Positions 32,152 through 41,119 of a stretch of 64,000 nucleotides of DNA are shown in pieces. The position numbers and the translations under genes were made by a program. Below the pieces are notes generated by a model, which saw only the letters and a list, made by a program, of their open reading frames with translations, was not told the origin of the DNA and did not search any database. Positions within the stretch are counted from its first letter, which is position 1. Each line of letters starts with the position of its first letter. Source of the DNA: Pseudoduganella albidiflava (lineage in GTDB: Bacteria; Pseudomonadota; Gammaproteobacteria; Burkholderiales; Burkholderiaceae_D); contig NZ_CP036401.1 of the NCBI RefSeq assembly GCF_004322755.1, forward strand, positions 1,054,001 through 1,118,000, written 5' to 3'.

Positions 32152-33726
32152 TCACTCCGCCACGACAACCCGGTTCTTGCCTGTTTTCTTCGCCGTGTAC
32201 ATGGCCGCGTCGGCCCGCTTGACGAGCGCGGCCTGGTCTTCGCCCTGGCGCCGCAGCGCCACGCCGGCGGAAAACGTGATCAGCAGCTTTTCGTTTTCAT
32301 GCATGAAGAAATGCCGGGTCAGGTCGCGCTGCAGCCGGGTCATCGTGGCAACGGCCGCATCGACCGTGGTTTCCGGCAGCATGATGAGGAATTCCTCGCC
32401 GCCGAAGCGGGCGATCACATCCATCGAGCGCAGCGTTTCCTTGACCACCTTGACCAGGTGCTTCAGGGCGCTGTCGCCGGCAATGTGGCCATAGGTATCG
32501 TTGAGTTTCTTGAAATCGTCCAGGTCCAGCACGGCGATGCACAGCGGCGTGCCGCGCCGGTCCGCACGCGCCGTTTCGCGCTCGAACACATCGTCCAGGC
32601 CGCGGCGGTTCAGGCTGCCCGTCAGGCTGTCTTCACGCACCAGCTCGCTCATATGCTGCAGCTGGGTTTCCAGCGCCTTGATGCGTTCTTCCGCTTCCTG
32701 CACTTCCTGCCGCGCGCTGACCATGTTGTCGCGCGCCTGCAGGGCTTCGTTCTGCACCACGCGGGTTTCGTGCAGCACTTCGTCGAGGATCGAGTTCAGC
32801 TCGGTAATGTCGTTGGCATGGCTGATCTTTTCCGAATAGGCGCCGATCTTCTGGTGGAAGTCGCCGGTCGACGCGGCGACCTGGCCGAGCCGGTCGATGA
32901 ACGTCATGACCATGTTTTTCACGGTGGCCTTGACGTCGGCTACGCTGTGCTTGAGCTGGCTTTGCTTGTAGATCACGTCCTTCAGGCTGCGGGTGGCCGC
33001 TTCCAGCGCGCGGGCATCGAGCGGGCCGGCGATCAGCGCCTGCACGGTATCGACCTGGCCGCGCAGCCAGGAATCGTCATCGAGCAATTCGCTGACGTTT
33101 TCCAGCAGCAGCCGGAACAGCCGCAGCAGCAATTCCTGCTGTTCCGCCGTGTCGCCATGCTTGAGTTCGATCTGGTAGCACAGCTGCTTGAGCCGCACGG
33201 CGATCTCGGACAGGTCGGCCTCGGTATGGGCTTCCTTGGTGGCGGTGCCCAGCGCCTCGGCTTCCGCCGCCATGACCGGCGCGCCGGAGAGGAGCGAGGC
33301 CACCGCCAGGGTCAGCGTACGGCTGAGCAGGTCGCGCAGCAGCCGCGTTTGCTCGCCTTCGGCCATCGGCGCCAGTTCGATGCCGCCCTTTTTCATCGGC
33401 CGCTCGGCCAGTTGCGACAGCGCCGTGGCATACGCATCCCAGTCGCGGGTTTTCACGGCGCGGTTGAAGCGGCGGCCGAAGTCGGCCAGCTCGCCGGAGG
33501 CCTGCTCGGACATGCGCGCGGCAAAGCGGTTCAGGACGTTTTCGGGCCCCGGATCGGCAGGGACCGCCACCACGGGTGGCGGCGCGGGAATACCGGCGAT
33601 TTCGTTGTAGATGTCCCGATACGCGTCCGGCGTGGGCGCGATGCGGCGTACCGCCAGGCGGCGAAATGCCTCTCGCGCGATTTCGGCCGGGTTCTGGTCC
33701 GCCTGACCTGGGGGTTTGCTCGACAT
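32152..33726 (-). CDS. Diguanylate cyclase (GGDEF domain)
   Basis: A 524-residue cytoplasmic protein. The C-terminal GGDEF domain (about 360-520) has an intact active site GGEEF (442-446) and an upstream inhibitory I-site RxxD (Arg433-Asp436), so it should make c-di-GMP with product inhibition. The N-terminal 350 residues are mostly helical with a predicted coiled coil just before the GGDEF (EARQEVQEAEERIKALETQLQ region) and no transmembrane segment; no known sensor domain is recognised. Position between the flagellins and a two-component pair, in a region that also encodes a YcgR brake, suggests a role in motility control (inference). Confidence 0.93.
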   Translation of the reverse strand: MSSKPPGQADQNPAEIAREAFRRLAVRRIAPTPDAYRDIYNEIAGIPAPPPVVAVPADPGPENVLNRFAARMSEQASGELADFGRRFNRAVKTRDWDAYATALSQLAERPMKKGGIELAPMAEGEQTRLLRDLLSRTLTLAVASLLSGAPVMAAEAEALGTATKEAHTEADLSEIAVRLKQLCYQIELKHGDTAEQQELLLRLFRLLLENVSELLDDDSWLRGQVDTVQALIAGPLDARALEAATRSLKDVIYKQSQLKHSVADVKATVKNMVMTFIDRLGQVAASTGDFHQKIGAYSEKISHANDITELNSILDEVLHETRVVQNEALQARDNMVSARQEVQEAEERIKALETQLQHMSELVREDSLTGSLNRRGLDDVFERETARADRRGTPLCIAVLDLDDFKKLNDTYGHIAGDSALKHLVKVVKETLRSMDVIARFGGEEFLIMLPETTVDAAVATMTRLQRDLTRHFFMHENEKLLITFSAGVALRRQGEDQAALVKRADAAMYTAKKTGKNRVVVAE

Positions 33727-33885
33727 CTGGCTTGCAGCCTTTACAAAGGATTACCGATAGCCTGTATGTTACGGCAACGAAGGCTAAGCCGAAGCACGGA
33801 GTAGCGAGGCATATTTCCTTTATTTTCGGAACCAGAAGTTGCCAAACCTTATCCATCCCGGAGATCGATCGACCAGGCCGGCAGT

Positions 33886-33990
33886 TGAGCCGCCGATGAT
33901 CGAGCCGCCGATGATCGAGCCGCCGATGATCGAGCCGCCAATGATCGAGCCGTCAACGATCGACCCGCAGCGATCGAGCCGTCAATCCGA
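33886..33990. repeat. 15-bp tandem repeat between GGDEF gene and response regulator
   Basis: About seven units of a 15-bp sequence (consensus CGAGCCGCCGATGAT), the first four nearly perfect (33886-33945) and the last three decaying. It makes up most of the informative sequence in the 288-bp spacer between the response regulator stop and the diguanylate cyclase start. A chance open frame over it reads MIEPP repeats, but it is not considered a gene. Confidence 0.9.
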
Positions 33991-34014
33991 TCAGCTCTCG
34001 ATTCGGCTGCACCG

Positions 34015-34662
34015 TCAATCGATCAAGCCATTCCTGATCGCATAGTGCGTCAGTTCCGCACTGTTCTTCAATTTCATCTTGACCAGCAGCCGCGCCCGGT
34101 ATTCGCTGACGGTCTTCACCGACAGCGACAATTCCTTGGCGATGGCTCCCACTGTCAATCCCGAGGCGATCAGCGTCAGGGTCTGGTACTCGCGGTCGGA
34201 CAGCGTTTCATGTGGTGCCGCTTCGTGATCCTCGCCTACGTGGTTGGCCAGTTCCTGGGCCAGCGCGGGGCTGATGTATTTTAACCCGCCAGCGACTTGC
34301 CTGATCGCAGTGACAAGTTCCTTCGGTGCGCTCTGCTTGGTGAGGTAGCCGGCCGCGCCGGCCTTCAGCGAGCGGATCGCGTACTGGTCTTCGCGATGCA
34401 TCGACAGCATCAGCACCGCCAGCTCGGGCTTTTCCTTCTTGATCTGTTTCAGCACCTCGATACCGCTGCGGTCGGGCATCGAGATATCGAGCAGCACCAC
34501 GTGGCACCCGGATTTGCGGAACAGGCGCAGTGCATCGCTGCCGTTTTCCGCCTCGCCGGAGACCACGATGTCGCGGGTATCGGCCAGGATCTGCTTCAGC
34601 CCCTCGCGCACGATCGCGTGATCGTCGGCGATGAAAACCTTGATGGCTGCCTTGTCGCTCAT
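34015..34662 (-). CDS. NarL/FixJ-family response regulator
   Basis: A 215-residue two-domain regulator. The receiver domain (about 6-125) has the acidic pocket Asp13/Asp14, phospho-acceptor Asp59 (VVLLDISMPDRSG) and the conserved Lys in YLTKQSAPKE. The C-terminal LuxR-type HTH (about 148-210) reads LSDREYQTLTLIASGLTVGAIAKELSLSVKTVSEYRARLL. The start at 34662 overlaps the stop of the kinase gene (ATGA), so the two are co-translated partners. Targets are unknown; the downstream diguanylate cyclase and flagellins are candidates. Confidence 0.95.
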   Translation of the reverse strand: MSDKAAIKVFIADDHAIVREGLKQILADTRDIVVSGEAENGSDALRLFRKSGCHVVLLDISMPDRSGIEVLKQIKKEKPELAVLMLSMHREDQYAIRSLKAGAAGYLTKQSAPKELVTAIRQVAGGLKYISPALAQELANHVGEDHEAAPHETLSDREYQTLTLIASGLTVGAIAKELSLSVKTVSEYRARLLVKMKLKNSAELTHYAIRNGLID

Positions 34663-36110
34663 GGTACGTCCTGTTTGGTGATTGCAGGCCGAATTGTAGC
34701 CGCTTCCAGGCCGTCGCCCGGGGAGGCGCGCCGGATGCGGATCGCGACCACGGTGCCGCCGCCCGGCGCATGGGACAGGCTGAGCGTGCCGCCGAGGGCC
34801 CGCGCCCGCTCGGCCATGCCGCGCAGGCCGAACGAGCCGGGCTTGGCGCGATCGGTGGCGCGGATGCCGCGGCCGTTGTCGGTGATCTTCACGCCCACAT
34901 GCTGCCGGGTACTCTGCAGGCGCACCGCCACGCTGGACGCCTGGGCATGCTTGGCGATATTGGTCAGCGCTTCCTGCACGATACGGAACAGCGCGGTGGC
35001 CTGGTCCGAATCGAGCTTCACGTCCTTTTCGTTGGACTGGAAGCTGCACGCCAGGCCAGCCTGCGCGGCGAATTCCTTGACCTGCCACTCCAGCGCGGGC
35101 ACCAGGCCGAAGTCGAGGATGGAAGGGCGCAGGTCGAGCGTGATGCGGTGCACCGCATCGATGGTGCGGTCGGCCAGCTCGTCGACATAGGCCGCTTTCT
35201 GCGCCAGCACCGGGTCGCCGTCCGGCAAGCGCGCGGCCAGCATCGCCAGCGCCATCTTGATGGCGGTGAGGTTGCCGCCCAGGTCATCGTGGATCTCGCG
35301 CGCGATGCGCGTGCGTTCCTGCTCCTTGACCTTCTCGATGTGCGCGGTCAGCTCGGCGAGCCGGGCCCGGCTGGCACGCACTTCCATCTGCTCCAGCTTG
35401 CTTTCGGTGATGTTCGTCATGATGCCTTCCCACTGCACCGCGCCGCCCGGCAGCACGTGCGGCGTGGCGCGCAGGTTGATCCACTTGACGTCCTTCCACG
35501 CCTCGATCCAGATACGGCCTTCCCAGTTCCAGCTCCATAGCGTGGCCGCGGACGATGTCATCGAGTCCAGGTACGACTGGCGGTCTTCCGGCAGCACGAG
35601 GTGGGCGAAGCGGTCCGGGTCGGCCGCCAGTTCGGCCGCCGGCATGCCGAGCAGCGCCTGGCAGCCTTCGCTCAGGTAGGGGAACGAGACCCGGCCATCC
35701 GGCTCGCGGCGGAACTGGTAGACCAGGCCAGGCGAATGCGCCACGATGGCGTCGAAACGCGACTGCACCTGCTGCAGCGCTTCGGCGGCGCTGTCGTCCT
35801 CGGCGATTGCCAGCACGCAGTCGCGCTCGCCGTGCCGGACATGGGCCAGGCGCAGCGTCACCCGGCATGGCGTGCCATCGGCGCGCGCCAGCACGGTGTG
35901 GAGGAGGCCGCCGCCTTCCAGGGCCGCGTCGAACTGTTCGCGGGGCAGCAATGGGGCGATGGCAGCGAAATCGCCGCCCGCGCCGGCGCCCGACAGCCTG
36001 GCGGCCGCAGGATTGGCGTCGAGGAGGTGCAGCGTGTGCGGATCGATCAGGAAGAGCTGGGAACGGGTGGCTTGCCAGACGGCGTCGTGGCAGGAATGGG
36101 CAATGCGCAT
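34659..36110 (-). CDS. NarL-type sensor histidine kinase (PAS, HisKA_3, HATPase)
   Basis: A 483-residue soluble kinase. Residues about 10-110 and 115-235 are PAS-like (second ends VQWEGIMTNITESKLEQ). The HisKA_3 dimerisation domain has the phospho-acceptor His274 in REIHDDLGGNLTAIKMAL. The HATPase domain has the N box near ALTNIAKHAQASSVAV and the G box in GSFGLRGMAERARALGG. There are no transmembrane segments, so the signal is intracellular. ATG 36110 is chosen; the open frame runs back through divergent greB but without conserved sequence. It is divergent from greB by 54 bp. Confidence 0.93.
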   Translation of the reverse strand: MRIAHSCHDAVWQATRSQLFLIDPHTLHLLDANPAAARLSGAGAGGDFAAIAPLLPREQFDAALEGGGLLHTVLARADGTPCRVTLRLAHVRHGERDCVLAIAEDDSAAEALQQVQSRFDAIVAHSPGLVYQFRREPDGRVSFPYLSEGCQALLGMPAAELAADPDRFAHLVLPEDRQSYLDSMTSSAATLWSWNWEGRIWIEAWKDVKWINLRATPHVLPGGAVQWEGIMTNITESKLEQMEVRASRARLAELTAHIEKVKEQERTRIAREIHDDLGGNLTAIKMALAMLAARLPDGDPVLAQKAAYVDELADRTIDAVHRITLDLRPSILDFGLVPALEWQVKEFAAQAGLACSFQSNEKDVKLDSDQATALFRIVQEALTNIAKHAQASSVAVRLQSTRQHVGVKITDNGRGIRATDRAKPGSFGLRGMAERARALGGTLSLSHAPGGGTVVAIRIRRASPGDGLEAATIRPAITKQDVP

Positions 36111-36164
36111 AAATGTGTACAATCGTTCCGTATTAGCAGGATGATACGTGAAACGCCACTCCCC

Positions 36165-36725
36165 ATGAACAAAGCTTTTGTGAAAGAAACCGAGCAGGAC
36201 GATGACGACGACGTCCAGCTGGCGCCGCCGATTCCTGCCGGTGCCAAGAACTACATCACGCCCGCCGGCTACCGCCGCATCAAGGATGAACTGCTGCAGC
36301 TGATCGACGTCGAGCGGCCCGAGGTAGTGAAGGTGGTGCACTGGGCCGCCTCGAACGGCGACCGCTCCGAGAACGGCGACTACATCTACGGCAAGCGGCG
36401 CCTGCGCGAGATCGACCGCCGCATCCGCTTCCTGACCAAGCGGCTCGACCTGGCCGAAGTGGTGGACCCCAGCGTGCACCACGGCAGCGACCAGATCTTC
36501 TTCGGCGCGACTGTCACCTACAGCAACCAGGACGGTGTCGAGAACACCATCACGATCGTCGGCATCGACGAATTCGACCCGCTGAAGGGCAAGGTCAGCT
36601 GGATCTCGCCCATCGCCCGCACGATCACCAAGGCTCGCGAGGGCGACACCGTCACGCTGCATACGCCGACCGGCGTGGAGGAGCTGGAGATACTGGAAGT
36701 GAGCTATCCGGCGGCTGCGGAGTAG
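36165..36725 (+). CDS. greB: Transcription elongation factor GreB
   Basis: A 186-residue Gre factor that stimulates RNA polymerase to cleave backtracked RNA. The N-terminal coiled coil (AGYRRIKDELLQLIDVERPEVVKVVHWAASNGDRSENGDYIYGKRRLREIDRRIRFLTKRLDLAEVV) carries the catalytic acidic tip (ENGDY), and the C-terminal FKBP-like domain (FFGATVTYSNQDGVENTITIVGIDEFDPLKGKVSWISPIARTI) ends normally. The KRRLREIDRR signature favours GreB over GreA. It has an acidic N-terminal extension (ETEQDDDDDVQL) of about 30 residues. A short GAGGC/GCCTC stem followed by TTTT at 36729-36744 may be a weak terminator. Confidence 0.95.
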   Translation: MNKAFVKETEQDDDDDVQLAPPIPAGAKNYITPAGYRRIKDELLQLIDVERPEVVKVVHWAASNGDRSENGDYIYGKRRLREIDRRIRFLTKRLDLAEVVDPSVHHGSDQIFFGATVTYSNQDGVENTITIVGIDEFDPLKGKVSWISPIARTITKAREGDTVTLHTPTGVEELEILEVSYPAAAE

Positions 36726-36814
36726 CCTGAGGCGAGCCTCTTTTCTTGCGCTCGCACAGTTCGACCGCTGCCAACAGAACAGAAAATGCGGCATTTCTTT
36801 CATGGGAGAGAACT

Positions 36815-37480
36815 ATGCCGCGGCGCCCCCGTTTGCTGTTGCCGGGTCTGCCTTTGCACGTCATTCAGCGAGGGAATAACAGGCAACCATGCTTTTTCAA
36901 CGACAACGACCGGTCACATTTCCTCGACCATTTGCGCCGGGCAGTCGAGCTACATGTCTGCGCACTACATGCATATGTACTGATGTCGAACCATGTGCAT
37001 CTATTGCTGACTCCTCAAGACCCAGGCAACGTTCAACACATGATGAAGAGCGTTGCGCAGGCCCATGCACAGTACATCAGTTGGCGATACCGGCGCTCCG
37101 GCGGTCTATGGGAAGGCCGCTACAAGGCAGCGTATGTCGAAAGCGAAACCTACTTGCTAACCTGCCACCGGTATGTCGAGCTCAACCCAGTGCGTGCTGG
37201 ACTGGCCGACCATCCGGGACAGTACCGGTGGTCGAGTTACCGGTGCAACGGAGAAGGGAAGGAAAATCCTCTGGTCACTCCACATCCCCTGTATGCGGGG
37301 CTTGGGCATGAAGGCGAACTTCGGCGCGGAGCTTATCGATCACTGTTCGGGCAACCCCTGTCGATGAAGGATCTGATGCGTATTCGCACCGCGACAGAGG
37401 CGGAATTTGCAATTGGCACGCAGGCTTTCATGGAACGCATAGCTGCGATGGGTTCTGATGGTGGCGAGTCGCCGACGTAA
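36815..37480 (+). CDS. REP-associated tyrosine transposase (RAYT), copy 2
   Basis: A 221-residue Y1_Tnp/HUH protein, clearly related to copy 1 but diverged. The HUH motif is NHVHLL (His60, His62) and the nucleophile is probably Tyr87 (HAQYISWRYRRSG). Shared signatures: PLHVIQRGNNRQPCF, LWEGRYKA, NPVRAGL, YRWSSYR. ATG 36815 follows a GGGAGAG ribosome site. Unlike copy 1 it is not flanked by R1 repeats; an R3 palindrome begins 24 bp after its stop. No R3 copy is seen immediately upstream. Catalytic residues are intact. Confidence 0.9.
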   Translation: MPRRPRLLLPGLPLHVIQRGNNRQPCFFNDNDRSHFLDHLRRAVELHVCALHAYVLMSNHVHLLLTPQDPGNVQHMMKSVAQAHAQYISWRYRRSGGLWEGRYKAAYVESETYLLTCHRYVELNPVRAGLADHPGQYRWSSYRCNGEGKENPLVTPHPLYAGLGHEGELRRGAYRSLFGQPLSMKDLMRIRTATEAEFAIGTQAFMERIAAMGSDGGESPT

Positions 37481-37484
37481 TATC

Positions 37485-37550
37485 AACCCCAAGTGCAAGA
37501 CCTGGGGTCAGACCCGTCGGGTCTGACCCCGGCTTCTGCCGTTGGGTTTT
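37485..37550. repeat. Nested REP palindrome (type R3) after RAYT copy 2
   Basis: 27-bp palindrome at 37504-37530 (GGGGTCAGACCCG arm, central T, inverse arm), inside an outer inverted pair AACCCCAA / TTGGGTT. Between convergent RAYT 2 and spoT. Confidence 0.9.
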
Positions 37551-37610
37551 TCAAGCGCCAACAACCTGTTGGCTTGTCTTTCGCGGAGTGCGCAGGCGCA
37601 AGGAAAAACC

Positions 37611-37623
37611 GGTGTCCGACACC
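37611..37623. repeat. Short palindrome (type R5)
   Basis: GGTGTCCGACACC preceded by AAAAACC, 25 bp before the spoT stop codon on the opposite strand. It has the same length and style as the R4 core GGGGACTGTCCCC. Confidence 0.65.
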
Positions 37624-37648
37624 AGACGCCGCGCCGGCTTGCCAGCGC

Positions 37649-39928
37649 TCACCCCCGTTCGCGGGATACCCGGTTCACGCCAGTCACCTTGCGCACGTTG
37701 CGCAGCAGGCCGGCCAGGTGCACGCGGTCCTTCACCTGGATGGTGAAGCGCAGCTGGTGCAGCACGTGGTCGTTGTCTTCATCCATGCCGACGAAGGTGA
37801 TGTTGCCGTCGGATTCGCCGATCTCGGCGGCCACGCGGGCGAGGATGCCCTTTTCGTTGTTGATCAGCAGGCGGATGCGGCTGTCGAAGCGGCGGTTCAG
37901 TTCGGTGCCCCACTTGACAGCGATCCAGCGGTCCGGCTCCTTCTGGCGCTGGCGCCGCGCCACGCTGCAGTCCGAGGTGTGCACCTGCAGGCCCTGGTCG
38001 CGGCGCAGCTGGCCGATGATCTGGTCGCCCGGGATCGGCAGGCAGCACGGGGCCAGCTGCACCGACACGCCTTCGCTGCCGTAGATCGTGACCGGGTCGA
38101 GGTCGGCCGCCGAATTGTGGTCGATCGGCACCGAGGCCGATTCTCCGCCCAGCAGGCCGAAGATGTGCCGCGCCACCAGCGCCGCCATGCGCTTGCCGAT
38201 GCCGATGTCGGCATACAGTTCGTCCATCGACTTGGCCGACGATTCGTTCAGCAGGCGTTCCACCAGCGGTTCCGGCAAGTCCGGCGAGATGCTGATGCCG
38301 GCCAGCGCCTGCTGCAGCAGTTGCCGGCCCAGCCCGATCGATTCGGGCAGGTTGATGGTGCGCAGGTGGTGCCGGATCGCCGAGCGCGCCTTGCCCGTGC
38401 GGACGAAGGACAGCCAGCTCGGGCTCGGCCGGGAATTCGGGTCGGTCACCACTTCGACGATATCGCCGTTGCGCAGCTCGGCGCGCAGCGGGGCCGGCTC
38501 GCCGTTGATCGTCACGGACACGGTATGGTCGCCGATGCCCGTGTGGATCGCATACGCGAAATCGATCGGCGTGGCGCCACGCGGCATCGCGATGATCTTC
38601 GACTTCGGCGTGAACACGTACACGGAGTCGGGGAACAGGTCGACCTTGACGTGTTCGAGGAACTCGGCCGAGTCGCCGGTCTGTTGTTGAATGTCGAGCA
38701 GCGATTGCAGCCACGCGTGGGTGCGCTGCTGCATGTCCGTCATGTTCGCGTCGCTGTTCTTGTACAGCCAGTGCGCGGCCACGCCAGATTCGGCGGTGCG
38801 GTGCATTTCCTGCGTGCGGATCTGGAACTCCACGGGCGTGCCGTAGGGGCCGATCAGCGTGGTGTGCAGCGACTGGTAGCCGTTCAGCTTGCGGATGGCG
38901 ATGTAATCCTTGAACTTGCCCGGCATCGGCTTGTACAGCGAATGCAGCGTGCCCAGCGCCACGTAGCAGTTCGAGAAGCTGTCGACAACGACGCGGAAGC
39001 CATACACGTCGAGCACCTGCGAGAAAGTGAGGTGCTTCGAGCGCATCTTCTTGTAGATGCCGTACAGCGTCTTTTCGCGGCCGTACACTTCCGCGTGGAT
39101 GCCGGCCATGCCCAGCGTGTTCTTCACCGAGTCGAGGATCTTGCCGACCACTTCGCGCCGGTTGCCGCGCGCCGCCTTCACCGCCTTCGCCAGCACGTGG
39201 TAGCGCAGCGGGTACAGGTGCGAGAACGACAGGTCCTGCAGCTCGCGGTAGATGTTGTTCAGGCCGAGCCGGTGGGCGATCGGCACATACACTTCCATCG
39301 TTTCCTTGGCGATGCGCTGCTTCTTGGCGGGCGCCATCACGTCCAGCGTGCGCATGTTGTGCAGGCGGTCGGCCAGCTTGATCAGGATGACGCGTACGTC
39401 CGAGGCCATGGCCAGCAGCATCTTGCGGAAGTTTTCCGCCTGCGCCTCGATCTGGCTCTGGAACTCGATCTTTTCCAGTTTTGACAGGCCGTCGACGAGT
39501 TGCGCGACCGGCGCGCCGAAGCGTTCGATCAGCTCTTCCTTCTTGACGTCCTGGTCTTCCATTACGTCATGCAGCAGCGCCGCCATCAGTGCCTGGGCGT
39601 CGAGCTTCCAGTCCGCGCAGATCTCGGCCACCGCGATCGGGTGCGAAATATAGGGTTCGCCCGACTTGCGCACCTGGCCCAGGTGCATCTCGTCCGAGAA
39701 ACGGTAGGCTTCCTTGACCTTCTTCAGGTCGGCCTCGCTCATGTACTCGGCAAGCTTTTCGGTGAGGTGGCTGATCGTGGCAACGCCGGCGGGCGTCATC
39801 GGCGCGGCAAGGGGCGACGTGGAAATGGCAGGGGGCTGGCCGGCATCGCCGTCCGGCCGGGCGGCCGAGCGGCGGCCCCGCGAAACGGGGCGTTCAGTGA
39901 TGCCGGATTCAGTGGAGTTCAGGTTCAT
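37649..39928 (-). CDS. spoT: Bifunctional (p)ppGpp synthetase/hydrolase SpoT
   Basis: A 759-residue RelA/SpoT homologue. The N-terminal HD hydrolase has an intact His120-Asp121 pair (ALLHDVMEDQ), unlike synthetase-only RelA. Synthetase region follows (YGIYKKMRSKHLTFSQVLDVYGFRVVV; IRKLNGYQSLHTTLIGPYGTPVEFQIRTQ), then TGS (VYVFTPKSKIIAMPRGATPIDFAYAIHT), a zinc-finger/helical part and a C-terminal ACT domain (LINNEKGILARVAAEIGESDGNITFVGM). It controls the stringent response alarmone. ATG 39928 is preferred to the in-frame TTG 21 bp upstream. It is 63 bp from rpoZ in the classical gmk-rpoZ-spoT arrangement. Confidence 0.97.
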   Translation of the reverse strand: MNLNSTESGITERPVSRGRRSAARPDGDAGQPPAISTSPLAAPMTPAGVATISHLTEKLAEYMSEADLKKVKEAYRFSDEMHLGQVRKSGEPYISHPIAVAEICADWKLDAQALMAALLHDVMEDQDVKKEELIERFGAPVAQLVDGLSKLEKIEFQSQIEAQAENFRKMLLAMASDVRVILIKLADRLHNMRTLDVMAPAKKQRIAKETMEVYVPIAHRLGLNNIYRELQDLSFSHLYPLRYHVLAKAVKAARGNRREVVGKILDSVKNTLGMAGIHAEVYGREKTLYGIYKKMRSKHLTFSQVLDVYGFRVVVDSFSNCYVALGTLHSLYKPMPGKFKDYIAIRKLNGYQSLHTTLIGPYGTPVEFQIRTQEMHRTAESGVAAHWLYKNSDANMTDMQQRTHAWLQSLLDIQQQTGDSAEFLEHVKVDLFPDSVYVFTPKSKIIAMPRGATPIDFAYAIHTGIGDHTVSVTINGEPAPLRAELRNGDIVEVVTDPNSRPSPSWLSFVRTGKARSAIRHHLRTINLPESIGLGRQLLQQALAGISISPDLPEPLVERLLNESSAKSMDELYADIGIGKRMAALVARHIFGLLGGESASVPIDHNSAADLDPVTIYGSEGVSVQLAPCCLPIPGDQIIGQLRRDQGLQVHTSDCSVARRQRQKEPDRWIAVKWGTELNRRFDSRIRLLINNEKGILARVAAEIGESDGNITFVGMDEDNDHVLHQLRFTIQVKDRVHLAGLLRNVRKVTGVNRVSRERG

Positions 39929-39991
39929 GGTGTTCGCAGTGTAATTCAACTGGAGAACCTGTGGCGGTGCGGTGAATCCGTGGCACCAAAT

Positions 39992-40195
39992 TTACATCGG
40001 AACCTTTTTCAGCATCTCGATGCCGACCTTGCCGGCAGCGATCTCGCGCAGTGCCAGCACGGTCGGCTTGTCCTTGGCTTCCACCTTCGGGGTGTGGCCC
40101 TGCAGCAGCTGGCGGGCGCGGTAGGTCGCAGCCAGGGTCAGCTGGAAGCGGTTCGGCACATTCTGCAGGCAATCTTCGATCGTAATACGGGCCAT
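39992..40195 (-). CDS. rpoZ: RNA polymerase omega subunit RpoZ
   Basis: A 67-residue omega subunit ([38 protein letters not shown]), with a CAGGAG ribosome site. It aids assembly of RNA polymerase around beta-prime and is part of ppGpp site 1, fitting its place next to spoT. Full length for the family. Confidence 0.98.
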   Translation of the reverse strand: MARITIEDCLQNVPNRFQLTLAATYRARQLLQGHTPKVEAKDKPTVLALREIAAGKVGIEMLKKVPM

Positions 40196-40384
40196 GGTAA
40201 CTCCTGGGCTAATTCTGGAAAGGATGGATTGGAAACGCTATTGAACGTCGTAAAAAAACGTTGTAAAAAACGTCCTGAAACACGTTGTATTCAAAAACGC
40301 CGTCTTGCCGATTCAGTATCGAAAACACTGAATCGCGCATTCTTTTTATTGGATTCTGTCTCGGGAACGCTGTCTCGGACGCTG
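40196..40384. other. rpoZ-gmk spacer with degenerate repeats
   Basis: This 189-bp spacer holds four to five loosely repeated AACG(T/C)YGTAAAAA-like words (about 40242-40305) and an 8-bp inverted repeat GATTCAGT / ACTGAATC (about 40310-40335). On the coding strand the words read as T-tracts after ACG. No gene or standard terminator is recognised. Confidence 0.5.
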
Positions 40385-41026
40385 TCAATCGTGCTGCTCG
40401 GCGTGAATGCCCAGCTGGGCAAACAGCGATGCATTGCGGGCCGCCTGTTGCGCAAACCGGCAACGGGCCGATCGGACGATCGCGCTCAGCTCAAGCAAGG
40501 CGACCGGAAACTCTTCATTGATAATAACATACTCGAACTCGGGAGCGTGGGCGATTTCGCCGCCGGCCGCCAGCAGGCGCCGCGTGATCACGTTCGGTTC
40601 ATCCTGCCCGCGCTTGTGCAGCCGCTCTTCCAGCGCCGCGATCGATGGCGGCAGGATGAAGATGCCGGCCGCCTGCGGGAACTGCTTCTTCACCTGGCGC
40701 GCACCCTGCCAGTCGATCTCCAGCAGGATGTCGGTGCCGGCCCGCATCTGTTCCTCGACGAACAGGCGCGACGTGCCATAGTAATTGCCATGCACTTCGG
40801 CCCATTCGAGGAACTCGCCCGCGTCGGCGCGGGCAATGAAATCCTCGGTGGTCGTGAAGAAGTATTCACGGCCGTGCTCTTCGCCCGGGCGCGGCGGCCG
40901 CGTCGTCGTTGAAATCGACAGCCTGATCGCCGGCTCCTGCGCCAGCAGCGCGTTGACCAGGGTGGACTTGCCGGCGCCGGAGGGGGCCGCAACCATGAAC
41001 AGGCTGCCGGAGAAGTGTTGATTCAT
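40385..41026 (-). CDS. gmk: Guanylate kinase
   Basis: A 213-residue enzyme converting GMP to GDP with ATP. P-loop is [10 protein letters not shown] (about residues 13-22); GMP-binding segment [21 protein letters not shown] and the lid region ([17 protein letters not shown]) are conserved. ATG 41026 ([19 protein letters not shown]) is chosen over upstream in-frame starts. Typical gene order yicC-gmk-rpoZ-spoT. Confidence 0.97.
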   Translation of the reverse strand: MNQHFSGSLFMVAAPSGAGKSTLVNALLAQEPAIRLSISTTTRPPRPGEEHGREYFFTTTEDFIARADAGEFLEWAEVHGNYYGTSRLFVEEQMRAGTDILLEIDWQGARQVKKQFPQAAGIFILPPSIAALEERLHKRGQDEPNVITRRLLAAGGEIAHAPEFEYVIINEEFPVALLELSAIVRSARCRFAQQAARNASLFAQLGIHAEQHD

Positions 41027-41119
41027 GTTCAATTCCGATTCGCGGGCGAGGGCCCAAAAGGCGTATTTTACCAAGAGCAATCGAACTTTTGCACCTGCCC
41101 GCGTTGCATCGCCCCGCTG

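Noticed and set aside
33839..34045. Small + strand open frame encoding MIEPP repeats
   Set aside because: Its body is just the 15-bp tandem array, it overlaps the response regulator end and has no ribosome site; treated as a repeat, not a gene.
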